The notes beneath the pieces are model-generated. The model was given only the letters and a program-made list of their open reading frames with translations. It was not told where the DNA came from and did not search any database. Positions 1 to 8,926 of a stretch of 45,394 nt of DNA are shown piece by piece. Positions within the stretch are counted from its first letter, which is position 1. The number at the start of each line of letters is the position of its first letter. The translations under genes were made by a program, and so were the position numbers. The DNA is from Burkholderiaceae bacterium (GTDB lineage Bacteria > Pseudomonadota > Gammaproteobacteria > Burkholderiales > Burkholderiaceae). Location of the stretch: the NCBI GenBank assembly GCA_028871175.1, contig JAGWNU010000008.1, positions 1-45,394 on the forward strand. Direction: 5' to 3'.

Positions 1-976
1 TCATGGCCAGCGCACCGCGCAGCCAGCGCGGCAGCCGGACCAGCAGCACGAGCACGAGCGACCCGACGATCAGCCCGAAGCGCGCGCCGGACGACAGCCA
101 GTCCCAGGCCCCGCCCGATGGAAACTGCAGCAGCGTCGCACCGGCCTTCACCAGCAGCGCACCGGCCAGCAGTGCCGCCAGCAGGCGCAATATGGGCGCA
201 CCGCGGCGCATGGACACGGTGGCCAGCAGCCCGGTTCCGATCCAGCTGCACGCGGTGATGAGCGCCTCCAGCAGTTCCTGGCGCTGCAACGCCTCCGGGT
301 GCGCCTGCCACTTGTCATGCCAATCGAAGAGCGCCGGGAACCAGCCATTGACGAGGTTCACCACCAAGGCATCCGGCGACGGATCGAGCAGGATGCTGCG
401 GATCACTCCGCCCATGCTGAACAGGAACTCCTGCGGAAAGATCTGCGCGAACGGCCATGCCAGCAGCAACAGGATCGGAAAGGTGGCATACGGCTCGAAC
501 CAGCGGCGGCGCAGGCGACGCAGCCCGCCGCGATCGATCAGCCGCGCCGAGAACGGCACCATGACGATGCCGCCCAGCAGGGCGCCAATGGTGTTGGTCG
601 CCAGGTCGACGTTGGACGATACGCGCGTGGGCAGATAGGTCTGCATCGCTTCCATGGCGCCCGAGAGCAGCAGCCCGGCCAGCAGCGCCAGCAGCACCGC
701 CCGCCAGCCCGTGATACGCGGATGGGCTGCCAGCACCGTCAGCATACCCAGCGGCATATAGCCCCAGACGTTGGTGAGCAGGTCGAAGCTCGTGTTGTAG
801 CGCGGCAGGGGCGCGGTCAGGAACGCAAACGGCGAGACGCCCGTGTCGGTCCAGCCCGCGAACGGATACAGGCTGGCGTAGATCACCAGGAGCACGAACC
901 ATCCCAGCCCGGCGCGCGCAAGCGGCGAGTGGCGATGCGGAACAGGTGCGGCGGGTTGCGAGTGGAGGTCCGTCAC
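1..976 (-). CDS. VanZ-like integral membrane protein (3' end outside window)
   Basis: Partial gene; at least 325 codons are visible and the C-terminus runs off the window. The translation is very hydrophobic, with repeated membrane segments. A VanZ-type region lies at roughly residues 25-140, including a glutamate in GAMEAMQTYLPTR followed by NVDLATNTIGALLG, the polar motif typical of VanZ family proteins. VanZ members are membrane proteins of poorly known role, some linked to glycopeptide resistance. The frame opens with GTG at 976, and no ATG occurs in frame before the second membrane segment, so this start is the best available. It follows the MCE transport genes on the same strand after a 105-bp gap, so it may be co-transcribed with them. 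Function in this organism is unknown. Confidence 0.72.
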   Translation of the reverse strand, partial: MTDLHSQPAAPVPHRHSPLARAGLGWFVLLVIYASLYPFAGWTDTGVSPFAFLTAPLPRYNTSFDLLTNVWGYMPLGMLTVLAAHPRITGWRAVLLALLAGLLLSGAMEAMQTYLPTRVSSNVDLATNTIGALLGGIVMVPFSARLIDRGGLRRLRRRWFEPYATFPILLLLAWPFAQIFPQEFLFSMGGVIRSILLDPSPDALVVNLVNGWFPALFDWHDKWQAHPEALQRQELLEALITACSWIGTGLLATVSMRRGAPILRLLAALLAGALLVKAGATLLQFPSGGAWDWLSSGARFGLIVGSLVLVLLVRLPRWLRGALAM

Positions 977-1081
977 CGGAGGGCGCTACAGTCAACGAGA
1001 AGGAACGGACGTACAGGAAAGTCACCCATGATAGCGTCCGGTGCGGCACATCAAGAAGGATTCCTCCATCCGGCGGAGGGC

Positions 1082-1723
1082 TCAGGGCTGGCGCCCACCA
1101 TGAGACCCCGCAACCGGTGAAGCCCCACCCAGCGGCAAGCCCGCCACCCAGTCGAGCACATCGCCGATCGCCTTGTCCGAGGCCTGGGTCAGCGCCGCCA
1201 CGCCGCCGGCGGCATCCGGGCTGGGCGCGCGCGCGTCGGCCTGGACCACGCGCTGGTCGACGACCCCGCGTGACTGGAACACCGTCGCCCGCAAGCGCAC
1301 CACGCCGCGGCTCGCATCCGGGCGGTCGAATACCTGCGAGAAATCGACCAGCTCGACACGCAGGGATGGCACGTCCGGCGTGGCGTAGCTGATGACCCGC
1401 CCACGCGCGGCCGCCGCGTTGCGCAGCCGCGCATCGAACAGGTTCACGGGCGACTCCACCCAACGGCTGTTCGCATAGGCGTCGGTACGCTGGCCCTGCG
1501 CGTAGGCGAGGCGGTAATAGATGGCATTGCCGTCCATCCAGCCGGGGCCGGCAACCTCGGTCACGCGCAGCGCGGTGGGCAGGCGCGCGCCGCTGCTGGC
1601 GGCAGGGGCAAGGCCGAAATCGTAGAGCGCGGTGGGCGTGGCCGGTGCGCTCGAGCACGCGGCCAGCGCGGCCAGCGCTGATAACGCCAGCGCGCGACGG
1701 AAGACAGCGGACAACATCAGCAT
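1082..1723 (-). CDS. ABC-type transport auxiliary lipoprotein (PqiC/LptE-like, MCE system)
   Basis: A protein of 213 residues with a lipoprotein signal: a hydrophobic stretch ends in ALAAC, placing the lipidated cysteine at residue 23. The rest resembles the ABC-type transport auxiliary component family (PqiC type), the outer membrane lipoproteins that accompany some MCE transporters. It starts at ATG 1723, with GAGGAG about 6 bases upstream, and begins 9 bp after the stop of the MCE gene, so it is almost certainly the fourth gene of the operon. Inference: it acts as the outer-membrane receiving partner of the MCE protein, in place of the MlaC/MlaA route of the canonical Mla system. Confidence 0.85.
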   Translation of the reverse strand: MLMLSAVFRRALALSALAALAACSSAPATPTALYDFGLAPAASSGARLPTALRVTEVAGPGWMDGNAIYYRLAYAQGQRTDAYANSRWVESPVNLFDARLRNAAAARGRVISYATPDVPSLRVELVDFSQVFDRPDASRGVVRLRATVFQSRGVVDQRVVQADARAPSPDAAGGVAALTQASDKAIGDVLDWVAGLPLGGASPVAGSHGGRQP

Positions 1724-1732
1724 GGGGTCTCC

Positions 1733-2701
1733 TCAGGGCTGGGCCGAAGCCCGGGCGGCAGGCGCGTTGAATCCGGTCTCACCGGGGCCCGGCATGGCGG
1801 GCGCGGGGCCGAACAGCACGCTTTGCGGCCGCGCGTTGAAATCGGTCACGGCATGGTCGAAACCACGCACCGCCTGACGCGCCTCACGTGCGAAGCCGTT
1901 GAGCTGGGGCAGTGTCTCGTAGGTCAGCACGTTGGCAGCCGATTGCATCGACTGCGTGGCCGTCGTGAGGTCTGCACCCGCGCCGGACAGGGTCATCATC
2001 AGCGCCCCCTTGGGGTCAGCCAGTGACTGCGACAGCTTGCGCGTGGACGCCAGCGTCGCGTCCAGGTTATCGGCGATCTGCGGCAGCTTGCGCAGGGTCG
2101 GCTGTGCCTGCTGTGCGAGCGCACTGTACGCGTCCATCGTCTTCCTGAAGGACTGCATCGAATCGGTGATCTGCTGCCGGTGCTCCTCATCGAACATGAT
2201 GGACAGCGAACTCAGCGTCTGGTCGATCTTGGACAGCATCTGGTCGCCGCGCTTGTCGAGTTCGTCGAGGAAGCCGGCATCCATGCGGATGCGAGCGGGG
2301 TCCTTCTGGGAGGTGGCCAGGCGCACCGGGCTGGGCGCGTGCTGGCTGTTGTCGAAGCCGCGGTCGTCGAGCTGCACATAGGCGAGGCCCGTCACGCCCT
2401 GATACGCAAGCCGGCCATACGTGGTGGTGGTGATGGGCGCGTCCTTGTCGACCAGCACGCGCACCACGATCTGCCCCGGCACCTTGTCATCAAAGCGGAT
2501 GCTGTCGACCTTGCCGACGTCCAGGCCACGGTACTTGACGGCGGCCTGCGGATTCAGCCCGTTGACGGTCGAGCGCGTGACCACGTCGTATGGCACGCGC
2601 ACGGTCTGGTCGCGGTTGAACCACATCACTGCGAGCCCGATGAAGATGATCAGCCCGATCGTGAACAGCCCGGCCAGGAATGCGTGGGCTTTGTTTTCCA
2701 T
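1733..2701 (-). CDS. MlaD/MCE-domain lipid transport substrate-binding protein
   Basis: A protein of 322 residues. A single N-terminal membrane anchor (about residues 8-28) is followed by one MCE domain (about residues 35-115, with VKYRGLDVGKVDSI) and a long helical tail rich in Leu, Gln and Ser. This is the layout of MlaD/Ttg2C-type periplasmic lipid-binding subunits, which form hexameric rings carrying phospholipids between membranes. The start is ATG at 2701, whose A is shared with the TGA stop of the ATPase gene (TGATG overlap). A TTG lies one codon earlier but is not needed. It is the third gene of the permease-ATPase-MCE-lipoprotein operon. Its tail is longer than that of E. coli MlaD (about 180 residues in total). 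Confidence 0.9.
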   Translation of the reverse strand: MENKAHAFLAGLFTIGLIIFIGLAVMWFNRDQTVRVPYDVVTRSTVNGLNPQAAVKYRGLDVGKVDSIRFDDKVPGQIVVRVLVDKDAPITTTTYGRLAYQGVTGLAYVQLDDRGFDNSQHAPSPVRLATSQKDPARIRMDAGFLDELDKRGDQMLSKIDQTLSSLSIMFDEEHRQQITDSMQSFRKTMDAYSALAQQAQPTLRKLPQIADNLDATLASTRKLSQSLADPKGALMMTLSGAGADLTTATQSMQSAANVLTYETLPQLNGFAREARQAVRGFDHAVTDFNARPQSVLFGPAPAMPGPGETGFNAPAARASAQP

Positions 2702-3594
2702 CAATCCTCCTGCGTCGAAAGCGAGGCCGCGGCCACCGCTTCCGTCATTTGCGGCCCCAGCGCCAGCAAGGCCCGCTGCCCCCGCTCGCCCAGGAAATAT
2801 TCCTTGATGAACGGATGGTCGATCTGAATGAGCTGCTCGATCGGCTTGGCCGCCACCACCTTGTGATCAGCCAACACGGCGATGCGGTCGGACAGCGCCA
2901 CCAGCGTGTCCAGATCGTGCGTGACCATCACCACGGTCAGGCCCAGTTCCTGGCGCAACTCCCGGATGAGCGCGACGTAGTCATCCGAGGCACGCGGGTC
3001 GAGCCCAGCGGTCGGCTCGTCGAGAAACACCAGCTCGGGCTCCAGCGACAGCGCCCGCGCCAGCGCCACCCGCTTGATCATGCCGCCAGACAGGTCCGAC
3101 GGCATCTTGTCGGCATCGGTCGATTTGAGCCCGACCATCTGCAGCTTGAGCATCGCCACACGCACGACGAAGTCATCGGGCAACGTCCGCAACTCGCGCA
3201 TCGGCAAGGCCACATTGTCGATGACCGACAGCGCCGAAAACAGCGCGCCATGCTGAAACTGCATGCCCCAGCGGTTGCGCATCGACTGCAATTCATTGCC
3301 GACCTGGCAGGTCAGCTCTTCTCCGAAGATCTGGATCGTGCCTGACGTGGGCTTTTCCAGCCCCACCACCTGGCGCAGCAGCGTCGTCTTGCCGCTGCCC
3401 GATCCGCCCACGATGGACAGGACCTCACCGCGAAACACGTCGAGGTCGATGTCCTCCAGCACCGTGACGCTGCCATAGCGCTTGGTGACGTTGCGCACTT
3501 CGATCACGCGCTCACGGGCCGGCGTGATGGGCGTGGCGGCAGGCGCGTCCGGTGCGGACGAACGTTCGACGTGCGGGTGGCGTGGCCGCGTCAT
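2701..3594 (-). CDS. ABC transporter ATP-binding protein, MlaF type
   Basis: A protein of 297 residues. After a non-conserved N-terminus of about 25 residues rich in Pro and Ala comes a complete ABC ATPase domain. Visible motifs are Walker A GGSGSGKTT, the signature LSGGM and Walker B LVFLDEPTAGLDP, with the switch histidine in VTHDLD. It powers lipid movement through the MlaE-like permease encoded just upstream. ATG 3594 overlaps the permease stop as ATGA, and its own stop overlaps the MCE start, so the three genes are translationally coupled. Family knowledge: MlaF-type ATPases pair with MlaE and MlaD. The direction of transport cannot be read from sequence. Confidence 0.92.
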   Translation of the reverse strand: MTRPRHPHVERSSAPDAPAATPITPARERVIEVRNVTKRYGSVTVLEDIDLDVFRGEVLSIVGGSGSGKTTLLRQVVGLEKPTSGTIQIFGEELTCQVGNELQSMRNRWGMQFQHGALFSALSVIDNVALPMRELRTLPDDFVVRVAMLKLQMVGLKSTDADKMPSDLSGGMIKRVALARALSLEPELVFLDEPTAGLDPRASDDYVALIRELRQELGLTVVMVTHDLDTLVALSDRIAVLADHKVVAAKPIEQLIQIDHPFIKEYFLGERGQRALLALGPQMTEAVAAASLSTQED

Positions 3595-4715
3595 ATCCCG
3601 ACATCCTTGAAGAGGATGGCAAACACGGCATCGGCAAGGATCACGATGGTGATCGACACCACCACCGACGTGGTCGTGCCCTCGCCCAGGCTCTGGGTGT
3701 TGGGCTGGATGCGCAGGCCAAAATGACATGCCACCAGCGCGATCAGCATGCCGAACACCACGCCTTTGCCGATACCCAGCCACAGGTTGGCCACCGGCAC
3801 CGCATCGGGCAGCGCGGTGATGAAATAGGTCGGGCTGATGTCGAGCTGGAACTTGGCGGCCAGGATGCCGCCGGCCAGCGCGAGCAGGTCTGTCCACGCC
3901 ACCAGCAGCGGCATGGCGATCGCCAGCGCAATCACCTTGGGCAGAATCAGCCGGAAGCCATGCGAGATGCCCATCACGCGCATCGCGTCGAGCTCTTCGG
4001 TCACGCGCATCACGCCGATCTGCGCAGTGATGGCCGAGCCCGAGCGTCCCGCCACCAGGATCGCCGCGAGCACGGGCCCCAGCTCGCGGATGATCGCCAT
4101 GCCGAGAATGTTGACGATGAAGATGCTGGCGCCAAACACGCGCAACTGATTCGCCGACAGATAGCTCAGCACGATGCCGATCAGGAAACCCACCAGCGCG
4201 GTGATGCCCAGCGCCTTGTAGCCGGTGCTGTAGATGTTGGCGGAGATCTCCCGCCACGGCCCCCGGTGCGGTGCGCGCAGGAAGCGCACGGCATCGAACA
4301 TCAGTTGGCCCACCATGGCGATGCCTTCCTGGGCGTGGTCGAAGAACTCGAGCATGCCTTCGCCAAGGATGGCCACCGGGTTGATGCGCGGTGCGAGGCG
4401 TTGTTTCCAGCCGCCAGGGTCCAGCCTCGCGACGCGGTCGATCATGCGGCGCTGGTCCGGGCGGGCGTCGAGGTGTTCCGGCCACCGGTTGCCCCAGGCG
4501 CGCCAGAGCAGCTGCGCGCCGAAGTGATCGATGCGACCGACCTCGGTGAGGCACCAGGCGTTGGCGTTGTCGAGCCCCGCCCGGATCTGCTGCCGCGCGC
4601 TGCGCACGCCGGCCCGTTCGGCCAGCGCGAGCGTGGTCCAGTCGCCCGAAAGGAACGCGACGGAGCGCCCATCGACAAGGCGAATCTCCAGTTGAGGCGT
4701 ACGGCAAGTGATCAA
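3591..4715 (-). CDS. MlaE-family ABC permease with N-terminal STAS-like extension
   Basis: A protein of 374 residues. The C-terminal 250 residues are a typical MlaE permease, with hydrophobic helices and the conserved stretch IIRELGPVLAAILVAGRSGSAI followed by EELDAMRVMGI. The N-terminal 110 residues are soluble and resemble a STAS/MlaB-like domain, so permease and regulatory domain appear fused. No ATG is usable at the 5' end. The best start is TTG at 4715, with GGAG 6 bases upstream, and no in-frame ATG lies further upstream. It is the first gene of the lipid transport operon and is divergent from birA across about 175 bp. E. coli instead encodes MlaB as a separate protein. Confidence 0.9.
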   Translation of the reverse strand: MITCRTPQLEIRLVDGRSVAFLSGDWTTLALAERAGVRSARQQIRAGLDNANAWCLTEVGRIDHFGAQLLWRAWGNRWPEHLDARPDQRRMIDRVARLDPGGWKQRLAPRINPVAILGEGMLEFFDHAQEGIAMVGQLMFDAVRFLRAPHRGPWREISANIYSTGYKALGITALVGFLIGIVLSYLSANQLRVFGASIFIVNILGMAIIRELGPVLAAILVAGRSGSAITAQIGVMRVTEELDAMRVMGISHGFRLILPKVIALAIAMPLLVAWTDLLALAGGILAAKFQLDISPTYFITALPDAVPVANLWLGIGKGVVFGMLIALVACHFGLRIQPNTQSLGEGTTTSVVVSITIVILADAVFAILFKDVGI

Positions 4716-4891
4716 ACGGTGCTCCGTGGGCGGGTGATGCCGGATATCGGTCGAATTGTAGCCAACGCGCTGCCCGACGCTGTCACACTGTGGGCCTCAT
4801 GCGCAGCTTGTCGCAAGCGCCGGACCGCGGTTTGGAGGCCGCGCTCGTACAATGCGCCCATCTCTTGCGCGAACCCGATCGCCTGCCTGTT

Positions 4892-5764
4892 ATGTTTGTC
4901 GCTGAACCTTCCGCGCGCTGGCGCCTGTCGCGCGAACGCATCCAGCCCACCGGCCCCGCGGCCGACTGGCCGGTCGACATCGTCGAGGCCACTGGCTCCA
5001 CCAACGCTGACCTGATGGCTGCCGTGCGGGAAGCGGCCTGGCCCGGCCATGCTGCCGGCGCAGGTCCCGCGCCACTGTTGGCCGCCCGCGTGCTGGGCGC
5101 CCAGCGTCAGACTGCCGGGCGCGGCCGGCAAGGCCGGCCGTGGAATGGAGATCACGGCCTGACCTTTTCCGTCGCCTGTGCCTTTGCCGGCGAACCCGCC
5201 CAGCTGGCGGGCCTCAGCCTGGCTGTCGGCGTGGCGGTGGCCGATGCCGTGGCAACCTACGCGGAAAGCCACGGCGGCAGTGGCCAGGCCCTGGCGCTCA
5301 AGTGGCCCAACGACGTGCAGATCGCCGGGCGCAAGCTGGCTGGCATTCTGGTCGAAACCGTACGTAACGCGCCCGGGCAGACCTGGGCGGTCATCGGCAT
5401 CGGCCTGAACCTGGAACGCCCGCGTGCACTGGAAAATGCGCTGGGCCGCGAACTGTCTGGCGTGGAAGAACTGGTGGACGCACCGGAGCCCAACGCGGTG
5501 TTCTCGGCGCTGCTCACTGCCCTGGGTGAACACCTGCAACGCTTTGGCGCGCAGGGGCTCGCGCCTTTCGTCGCGCCGTTTGCGGCGCGCGACGCCTTTG
5601 CCGGCCAGCGCGTACAACTCTGGCAGGACGGCATCGTCGTGCTTGAAGGCGTGGCGCACGGCATTGACGCGCACGGCCGCCTGGCCATCGAATCGGGCGG
5701 GCGCGTGCAATGGGTCCACAGCGGCGAAGTCTCCTTGCGCGCAGCCTGCGCGGCGCAGCCATGA
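4892..5764 (+). CDS. birA: Biotin--[acetyl-CoA-carboxylase] ligase
   Basis: This enzyme activates biotin to biotinyl-AMP and attaches it to the carboxyl carrier protein of biotin-dependent carboxylases. At 290 residues from ATG 4892 it shows the biotin-binding motif GRGRQGRPW (residues 76-84) and KWPNDV (from residue 137), plus a small C-terminal domain. The N-terminal helix-turn-helix of E. coli BirA is absent, so it should be a ligase only and not a repressor. In-frame starts further upstream exist (GTG 4790, ATG 4799), but a -10-like TACAAT at 4848-4853 would place transcription after them. The stop overlaps coaX by four bases (ATGA), which makes a birA-coaX operon common in Burkholderiaceae. 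Confidence 0.92.
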   Translation: MFVAEPSARWRLSRERIQPTGPAADWPVDIVEATGSTNADLMAAVREAAWPGHAAGAGPAPLLAARVLGAQRQTAGRGRQGRPWNGDHGLTFSVACAFAGEPAQLAGLSLAVGVAVADAVATYAESHGGSGQALALKWPNDVQIAGRKLAGILVETVRNAPGQTWAVIGIGLNLERPRALENALGRELSGVEELVDAPEPNAVFSALLTALGEHLQRFGAQGLAPFVAPFAARDAFAGQRVQLWQDGIVVLEGVAHGIDAHGRLAIESGGRVQWVHSGEVSLRAACAAQP

Positions 5765-6639
5765 CGCGCTTGAAAGCCCCCGTCCTTCCCGTCGCAGCGC
5801 GCCCCCTGTTGCTGATCGATGCCGGCAACACCCGCATCAAGTGGGCATGGATAGCCGGCGGTATTGATACACCGCCTGATGCGCCCGGCAATGCCGGCAG
5901 CGGTCCATGGCAGCATGCCGGCGCGCGCCCGCACGATCAACTCGCTGAACTGGTGGAAGACTGGCGCGACTGCCATGAGGCAGGGGTCGCCCCGCCCGAA
6001 GTGTGGATCAGCGCGGTGGCGGGCCCGGCCCTGCGCGACGCGCTGACGGCGCGCATCGCGCGCGTGTTTGACGGTGCGCGCGTGCGCATTGCCGCGTCGG
6101 AAGCCGCAACCGCCGGGCTGCGCAATGGCTACCGAGAACCGACGCAGCTCGGCACAGACCGCTGGGTCGGCGCCGTGGGCGCACGCGGCCTGTGGCCTGA
6201 TACCGCCCTGCTGCTTGTGACCGCCGGCACGGCCACCACGCTCGACATCATCACGCCCGACGGGCTGTTTGCCGGCGGGCTGATCCTGCCCGGCATCACG
6301 CTGATGATGCGCGCACTCTCGCGCAACACGGCCCAGCTGCCGGAAGTGGACATCGCATACCTCGGCAAGCGCGATGTCGCGCCACCGCCGTGGGCAGACA
6401 ACACCCAAGACGCCATCGCGCTGGGCTGCGTCACCGCGCAGGCGGGCGCCATCGCGCAGACGTGGCAGACCCTCCAGTCGCGCTATCCCGGTCCGGCACG
6501 CTGCGTGCTGAGCGGAGGCGCCCGCACCGCGCTGGCCCCGCATCTGCGCCTGCCGTTCCAGATGCACGATAATCTCGTGCTGCTTGGCCTGCAGGTGCTG
6601 GCGCGCGCAAGCCGTGAAGGCATCGCGATGCCGGACTGA
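5761..6639 (+). CDS. coaX: Type III pantothenate kinase
   Basis: This enzyme phosphorylates pantothenate in the first step of coenzyme A synthesis. It has 292 residues with the ASKHA-fold phosphate-binding motif DAGNTRIKW at residues 20-28, the pantothenate-site motif GTDRWVGA, and TAGTATTLD. The length is close to the family norm (about 250-290), with a short N-terminal extension. ATG 5761 overlaps the birA stop. CoaX enzymes differ from E. coli CoaA by resisting feedback inhibition by CoA (family knowledge). The SPOR-domain gene follows 90 bp later on the same strand. Confidence 0.93.
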   Translation: MTRLKAPVLPVAARPLLLIDAGNTRIKWAWIAGGIDTPPDAPGNAGSGPWQHAGARPHDQLAELVEDWRDCHEAGVAPPEVWISAVAGPALRDALTARIARVFDGARVRIAASEAATAGLRNGYREPTQLGTDRWVGAVGARGLWPDTALLLVTAGTATTLDIITPDGLFAGGLILPGITLMMRALSRNTAQLPEVDIAYLGKRDVAPPPWADNTQDAIALGCVTAQAGAIAQTWQTLQSRYPGPARCVLSGGARTALAPHLRLPFQMHDNLVLLGLQVLARASREGIAMPD

Positions 6640-6729
6640 AGGCCCGTCCGCCGTACTCGTCTTACCGCTGCTGTCGCCACCGTGTTCCTGCATTCCGAGC
6701 CACCATCCGAATCCACGTCCGTTCGCACC

Positions 6730-7491
6730 ATGACGCTTCGCCTCGCCCTGCTGCTCCTGCTGCTCGTCAACGGCGCTCTGCTGGCGGCCAACACCGGCGT
6801 CTTCGGGCCCGATGTCGCGAACGCCTGGTTCGAGAGCGAGCGCGAACCGGATCGCATGCGCCGCCAGATCCGCACCGACGAGATTCGCATTCTGGAGCCA
6901 GCGCCGGCGTCGGGGGCGGCTCCGGCTCCGGCTGCACCCGCATCTGCGCCATCGGCGGCGCAAGCCTCCATCGAACGCACGGCCCTCTCCACAGCCGACA
7001 CGGTCAGCACCTGCAACGAGCTCGGCGGCCTGTCCGATGCGCAGGCCGCGCGCGGTATCGATCAGCTCAAGGGGATGGCCGGCGTGCAGGTCGAACGCAT
7101 CTCACGCCAGGAAGACGCCCGCTGGTGGGTCCACATGCCTGCCCGCGACACGCGCGACGACGCCGAACGCAAGGTCAGCGAACTCAAGCGCCGCAACGTG
7201 AGCGACTCGGCCATCGTGCAGGAGGGGAATGCGTTCGTGGTGTCGCTGGGCCTGTTCCGCGACAAGGCGCGCGCGCAGCAGCGGCTGGACGATCTGCACG
7301 CCAAGGACGTGCGAACCGCCGTGATGACGGAAACGCACCGCAGCGCCGCGCGCACATGGCTGCGTGTGACCACGTCGCCCGACGTGGCATCTGGCGTTGC
7401 GGCCCAGTTGGCAACCCTCAGAAAGACGCTCGGCGCCGATGAGTTGCGCGCCTGCGCCTCGCCGGCTGCCGCAGTCACAGCATCGCGCTGA
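6730..7491 (+). CDS. SPOR domain-containing protein
   Basis: A protein of 253 residues from ATG 6730. An N-terminal hydrophobic helix (about residues 3-20) suggests a membrane anchor or uncleaved signal. A Pro/Ala-rich linker follows, and then a C-terminal SPOR-like domain (about residues 125-215, from ARWWVHMPA through GNAFVVSLGLFRDKARAQQRL). SPOR domains bind denuded peptidoglycan glycan strands, often at the division septum. A GTG at 6682 is an alternative start but would put 16 polar residues before the signal-like helix. It lies downstream of birA-coaX, a conserved neighbourhood in beta-proteobacteria. It converges with rfaE2, with only 4 bp between them. Specific function is not known. 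Confidence 0.8.
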   Translation: MTLRLALLLLLLVNGALLAANTGVFGPDVANAWFESEREPDRMRRQIRTDEIRILEPAPASGAAPAPAAPASAPSAAQASIERTALSTADTVSTCNELGGLSDAQAARGIDQLKGMAGVQVERISRQEDARWWVHMPARDTRDDAERKVSELKRRNVSDSAIVQEGNAFVVSLGLFRDKARAQQRLDDLHAKDVRTAVMTETHRSAARTWLRVTTSPDVASGVAAQLATLRKTLGADELRACASPAAAVTASR

Positions 7492-7495
7492 TCGC

Positions 7496-7996
7496 TCAGG
7501 ACGTCGCGCGCACGCGCTTGAGCAGCGCCGTGGTCGAGCGGTCGTGCTCGAACGGAATGGCCAGCGCCGTGCCACCCCAGCCGCGTACCACGCGCGTTTC
7601 TTCCAGCGCGTCGATGTCGTAATCACCGCCCTTGACGTAGATGTCGGGACGCACGCGCTGGATGAGCTCGACCGGCGTGCGCTCGGCAAACAACACCACC
7701 AGGCTCACCGATTCGAGCGCCGCCAGCACGGCCAGGCGGTCGTCCTGCGTGTTGAGCGGGCGGTCATCGCCCTTGCCGAGCATGCGCACAGAAGCATCGG
7801 TGTTCACGCCCACCACCAGCGACGCGCCCAGGGCGCGCGCCTGCGCGAGGTACGTCGCATGCCCCCGATGCAGGATGTCGAACACGCCGTTGGTGAACAC
7901 GATCGGGCGCGGCAAGGCGCGCACGCGGGCTTCCACATCGGCGGAGTCGCAGATCTTCTGTTCAAAGGCGGGTGCGGGCTGGCGAGCGGTGGTCAT
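7496..7996 (-). CDS. rfaE2: D-glycero-beta-D-manno-heptose 1-phosphate adenylyltransferase
   Basis: This enzyme transfers AMP to heptose 1-phosphate to make ADP-heptose, the precursor of the lipopolysaccharide inner core. At 166 residues it is the stand-alone nucleotidyltransferase half of the bifunctional E. coli HldE. Motifs are TNGVFDILHRGHATYL (with the HxGH nucleotide site) and a C-terminal RSTTALL. The kinase half (HldA) is not in the window. ATG 7996 has no obvious ribosome binding site and lies only 18 bp after a strong terminator hairpin (8015-8046) in the same direction. How this gene is transcribed is therefore unclear from sequence. Confidence 0.92.
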   Translation of the reverse strand: MTTARQPAPAFEQKICDSADVEARVRALPRPIVFTNGVFDILHRGHATYLAQARALGASLVVGVNTDASVRMLGKGDDRPLNTQDDRLAVLAALESVSLVVLFAERTPVELIQRVRPDIYVKGGDYDIDALEETRVVRGWGGTALAIPFEHDRSTTALLKRVRATS

Positions 7997-8014
7997 GGAA
8001 CAGGGTGAAAGTGG

Positions 8015-8046
8015 AAAACAAAACGGCCCATCGAATCGATGGGCCG
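8015..8046 (-). terminator. Rho-independent terminator after the ferritin-like gene
   Basis: A perfect 10-bp stem (CGGCCCATCG pairing with CGATGGGCCG) with a 3-base loop. On the minus strand it is followed by TTTTGTTTTCC. It lies 19 bp beyond the stop of the ferritin-like gene and immediately upstream of the rfaE2 start. Confidence 0.88.
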
Positions 8047-8065
8047 CTGGCTGCCAGAGGCAGGA

Positions 8066-8926
8066 TCAAGCCGCTTGTTCGGCACCGGCCGAGCCGAGCA
8101 GGCGCGCGTTCAGTTCCTTACGGTAGCGGTTCAGGTCCTGCACGGTTTCGAAGGTGCGCTCGAACAGCAGACCCATGTTGTGCAGGATGCGCTCGATGAC
8201 CTTCTTTTCCCAGCCGGCATCGAACTTGATCTGCTCGTCGAGCCAGTGCTCCAGCCAGTCCGGGTTCGGCAGGCGCGACTGCACCGTGTCTTGCGGGAAC
8301 AGCGCCTTGTTCACGTGCAGGTTGGTCGGGTGGAGCGGCTTTTCGGTGCGGCGGGCCGAGGCCATCAGCACGCCGATCTTGGCGAACGCGCTGCGGGCGC
8401 TGTCACCAAACTGGCTCAGGTACTTCTTCATATAGCGCAGGTAGGCGCCGCCGTGGCGGGCTTCGTCCTGCGACAGATGCTTGTAGATTGCCTTGATGAC
8501 CGGCTCGGTGTGCCATTCGGACGCACGGCGGTACCAGTGGTTCAGACGGATTTCGCCGCAGAAGTGCAGCATCAGGGTTTCGAGCGGGGGGGCCGGATCG
8601 AACTCGAAGCGCACGTTGTGCAGCTCTTCTTCGGTCGGCACGAGGTCCGGACGGAAGCGGCGCAGATATTCCATCAGCACCAGCGAGTGCTTCTGCTCTT
8701 CAAAGAACCACACGCTCATGAACGCCGAAAAATCGGAATCGTGACGATTGTCACGCAGGAACATCTCGGTGGCCGGCAGGGCTGACCACTCGGTGATGGC
8801 ATTCATCTTGATGGTCTGCGCTTGCGCGTCGGTCAACAGCGACGCATCGAACGTGTCCCACGGAATATCCTTTTCCATATTCCAGCGGACCGCTTCCAAC
8901 GACTTGAACAATTCGGGATAGAGCAT
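8066..8926 (-). CDS. Ferritin-like diiron protein (acyl-ACP desaturase/ferritin superfamily)
   Basis: A mostly helical protein of 286 residues. Two carboxylate-histidine motifs, FFEEQKHSLV and DEARHGG, are spaced as in two-iron ferritin-like enzymes such as stearoyl-ACP desaturases and ribonucleotide reductase relatives. No membrane segment is seen, so it should be cytoplasmic. Start ATG 8926 has AAAGG 6 bases upstream. A longer frame to 8995 exists, but a TAGAAT -10-like box at 8952-8957 (minus strand) would put transcription downstream of it. The substrate is unknown. Desaturase, hydroxylase or iron/oxygen sensing roles are all possible. Confidence 0.75.
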   Translation of the reverse strand: MLYPELFKSLEAVRWNMEKDIPWDTFDASLLTDAQAQTIKMNAITEWSALPATEMFLRDNRHDSDFSAFMSVWFFEEQKHSLVLMEYLRRFRPDLVPTEEELHNVRFEFDPAPPLETLMLHFCGEIRLNHWYRRASEWHTEPVIKAIYKHLSQDEARHGGAYLRYMKKYLSQFGDSARSAFAKIGVLMASARRTEKPLHPTNLHVNKALFPQDTVQSRLPNPDWLEHWLDEQIKFDAGWEKKVIERILHNMGLLFERTFETVQDLNRYRKELNARLLGSAGAEQAA

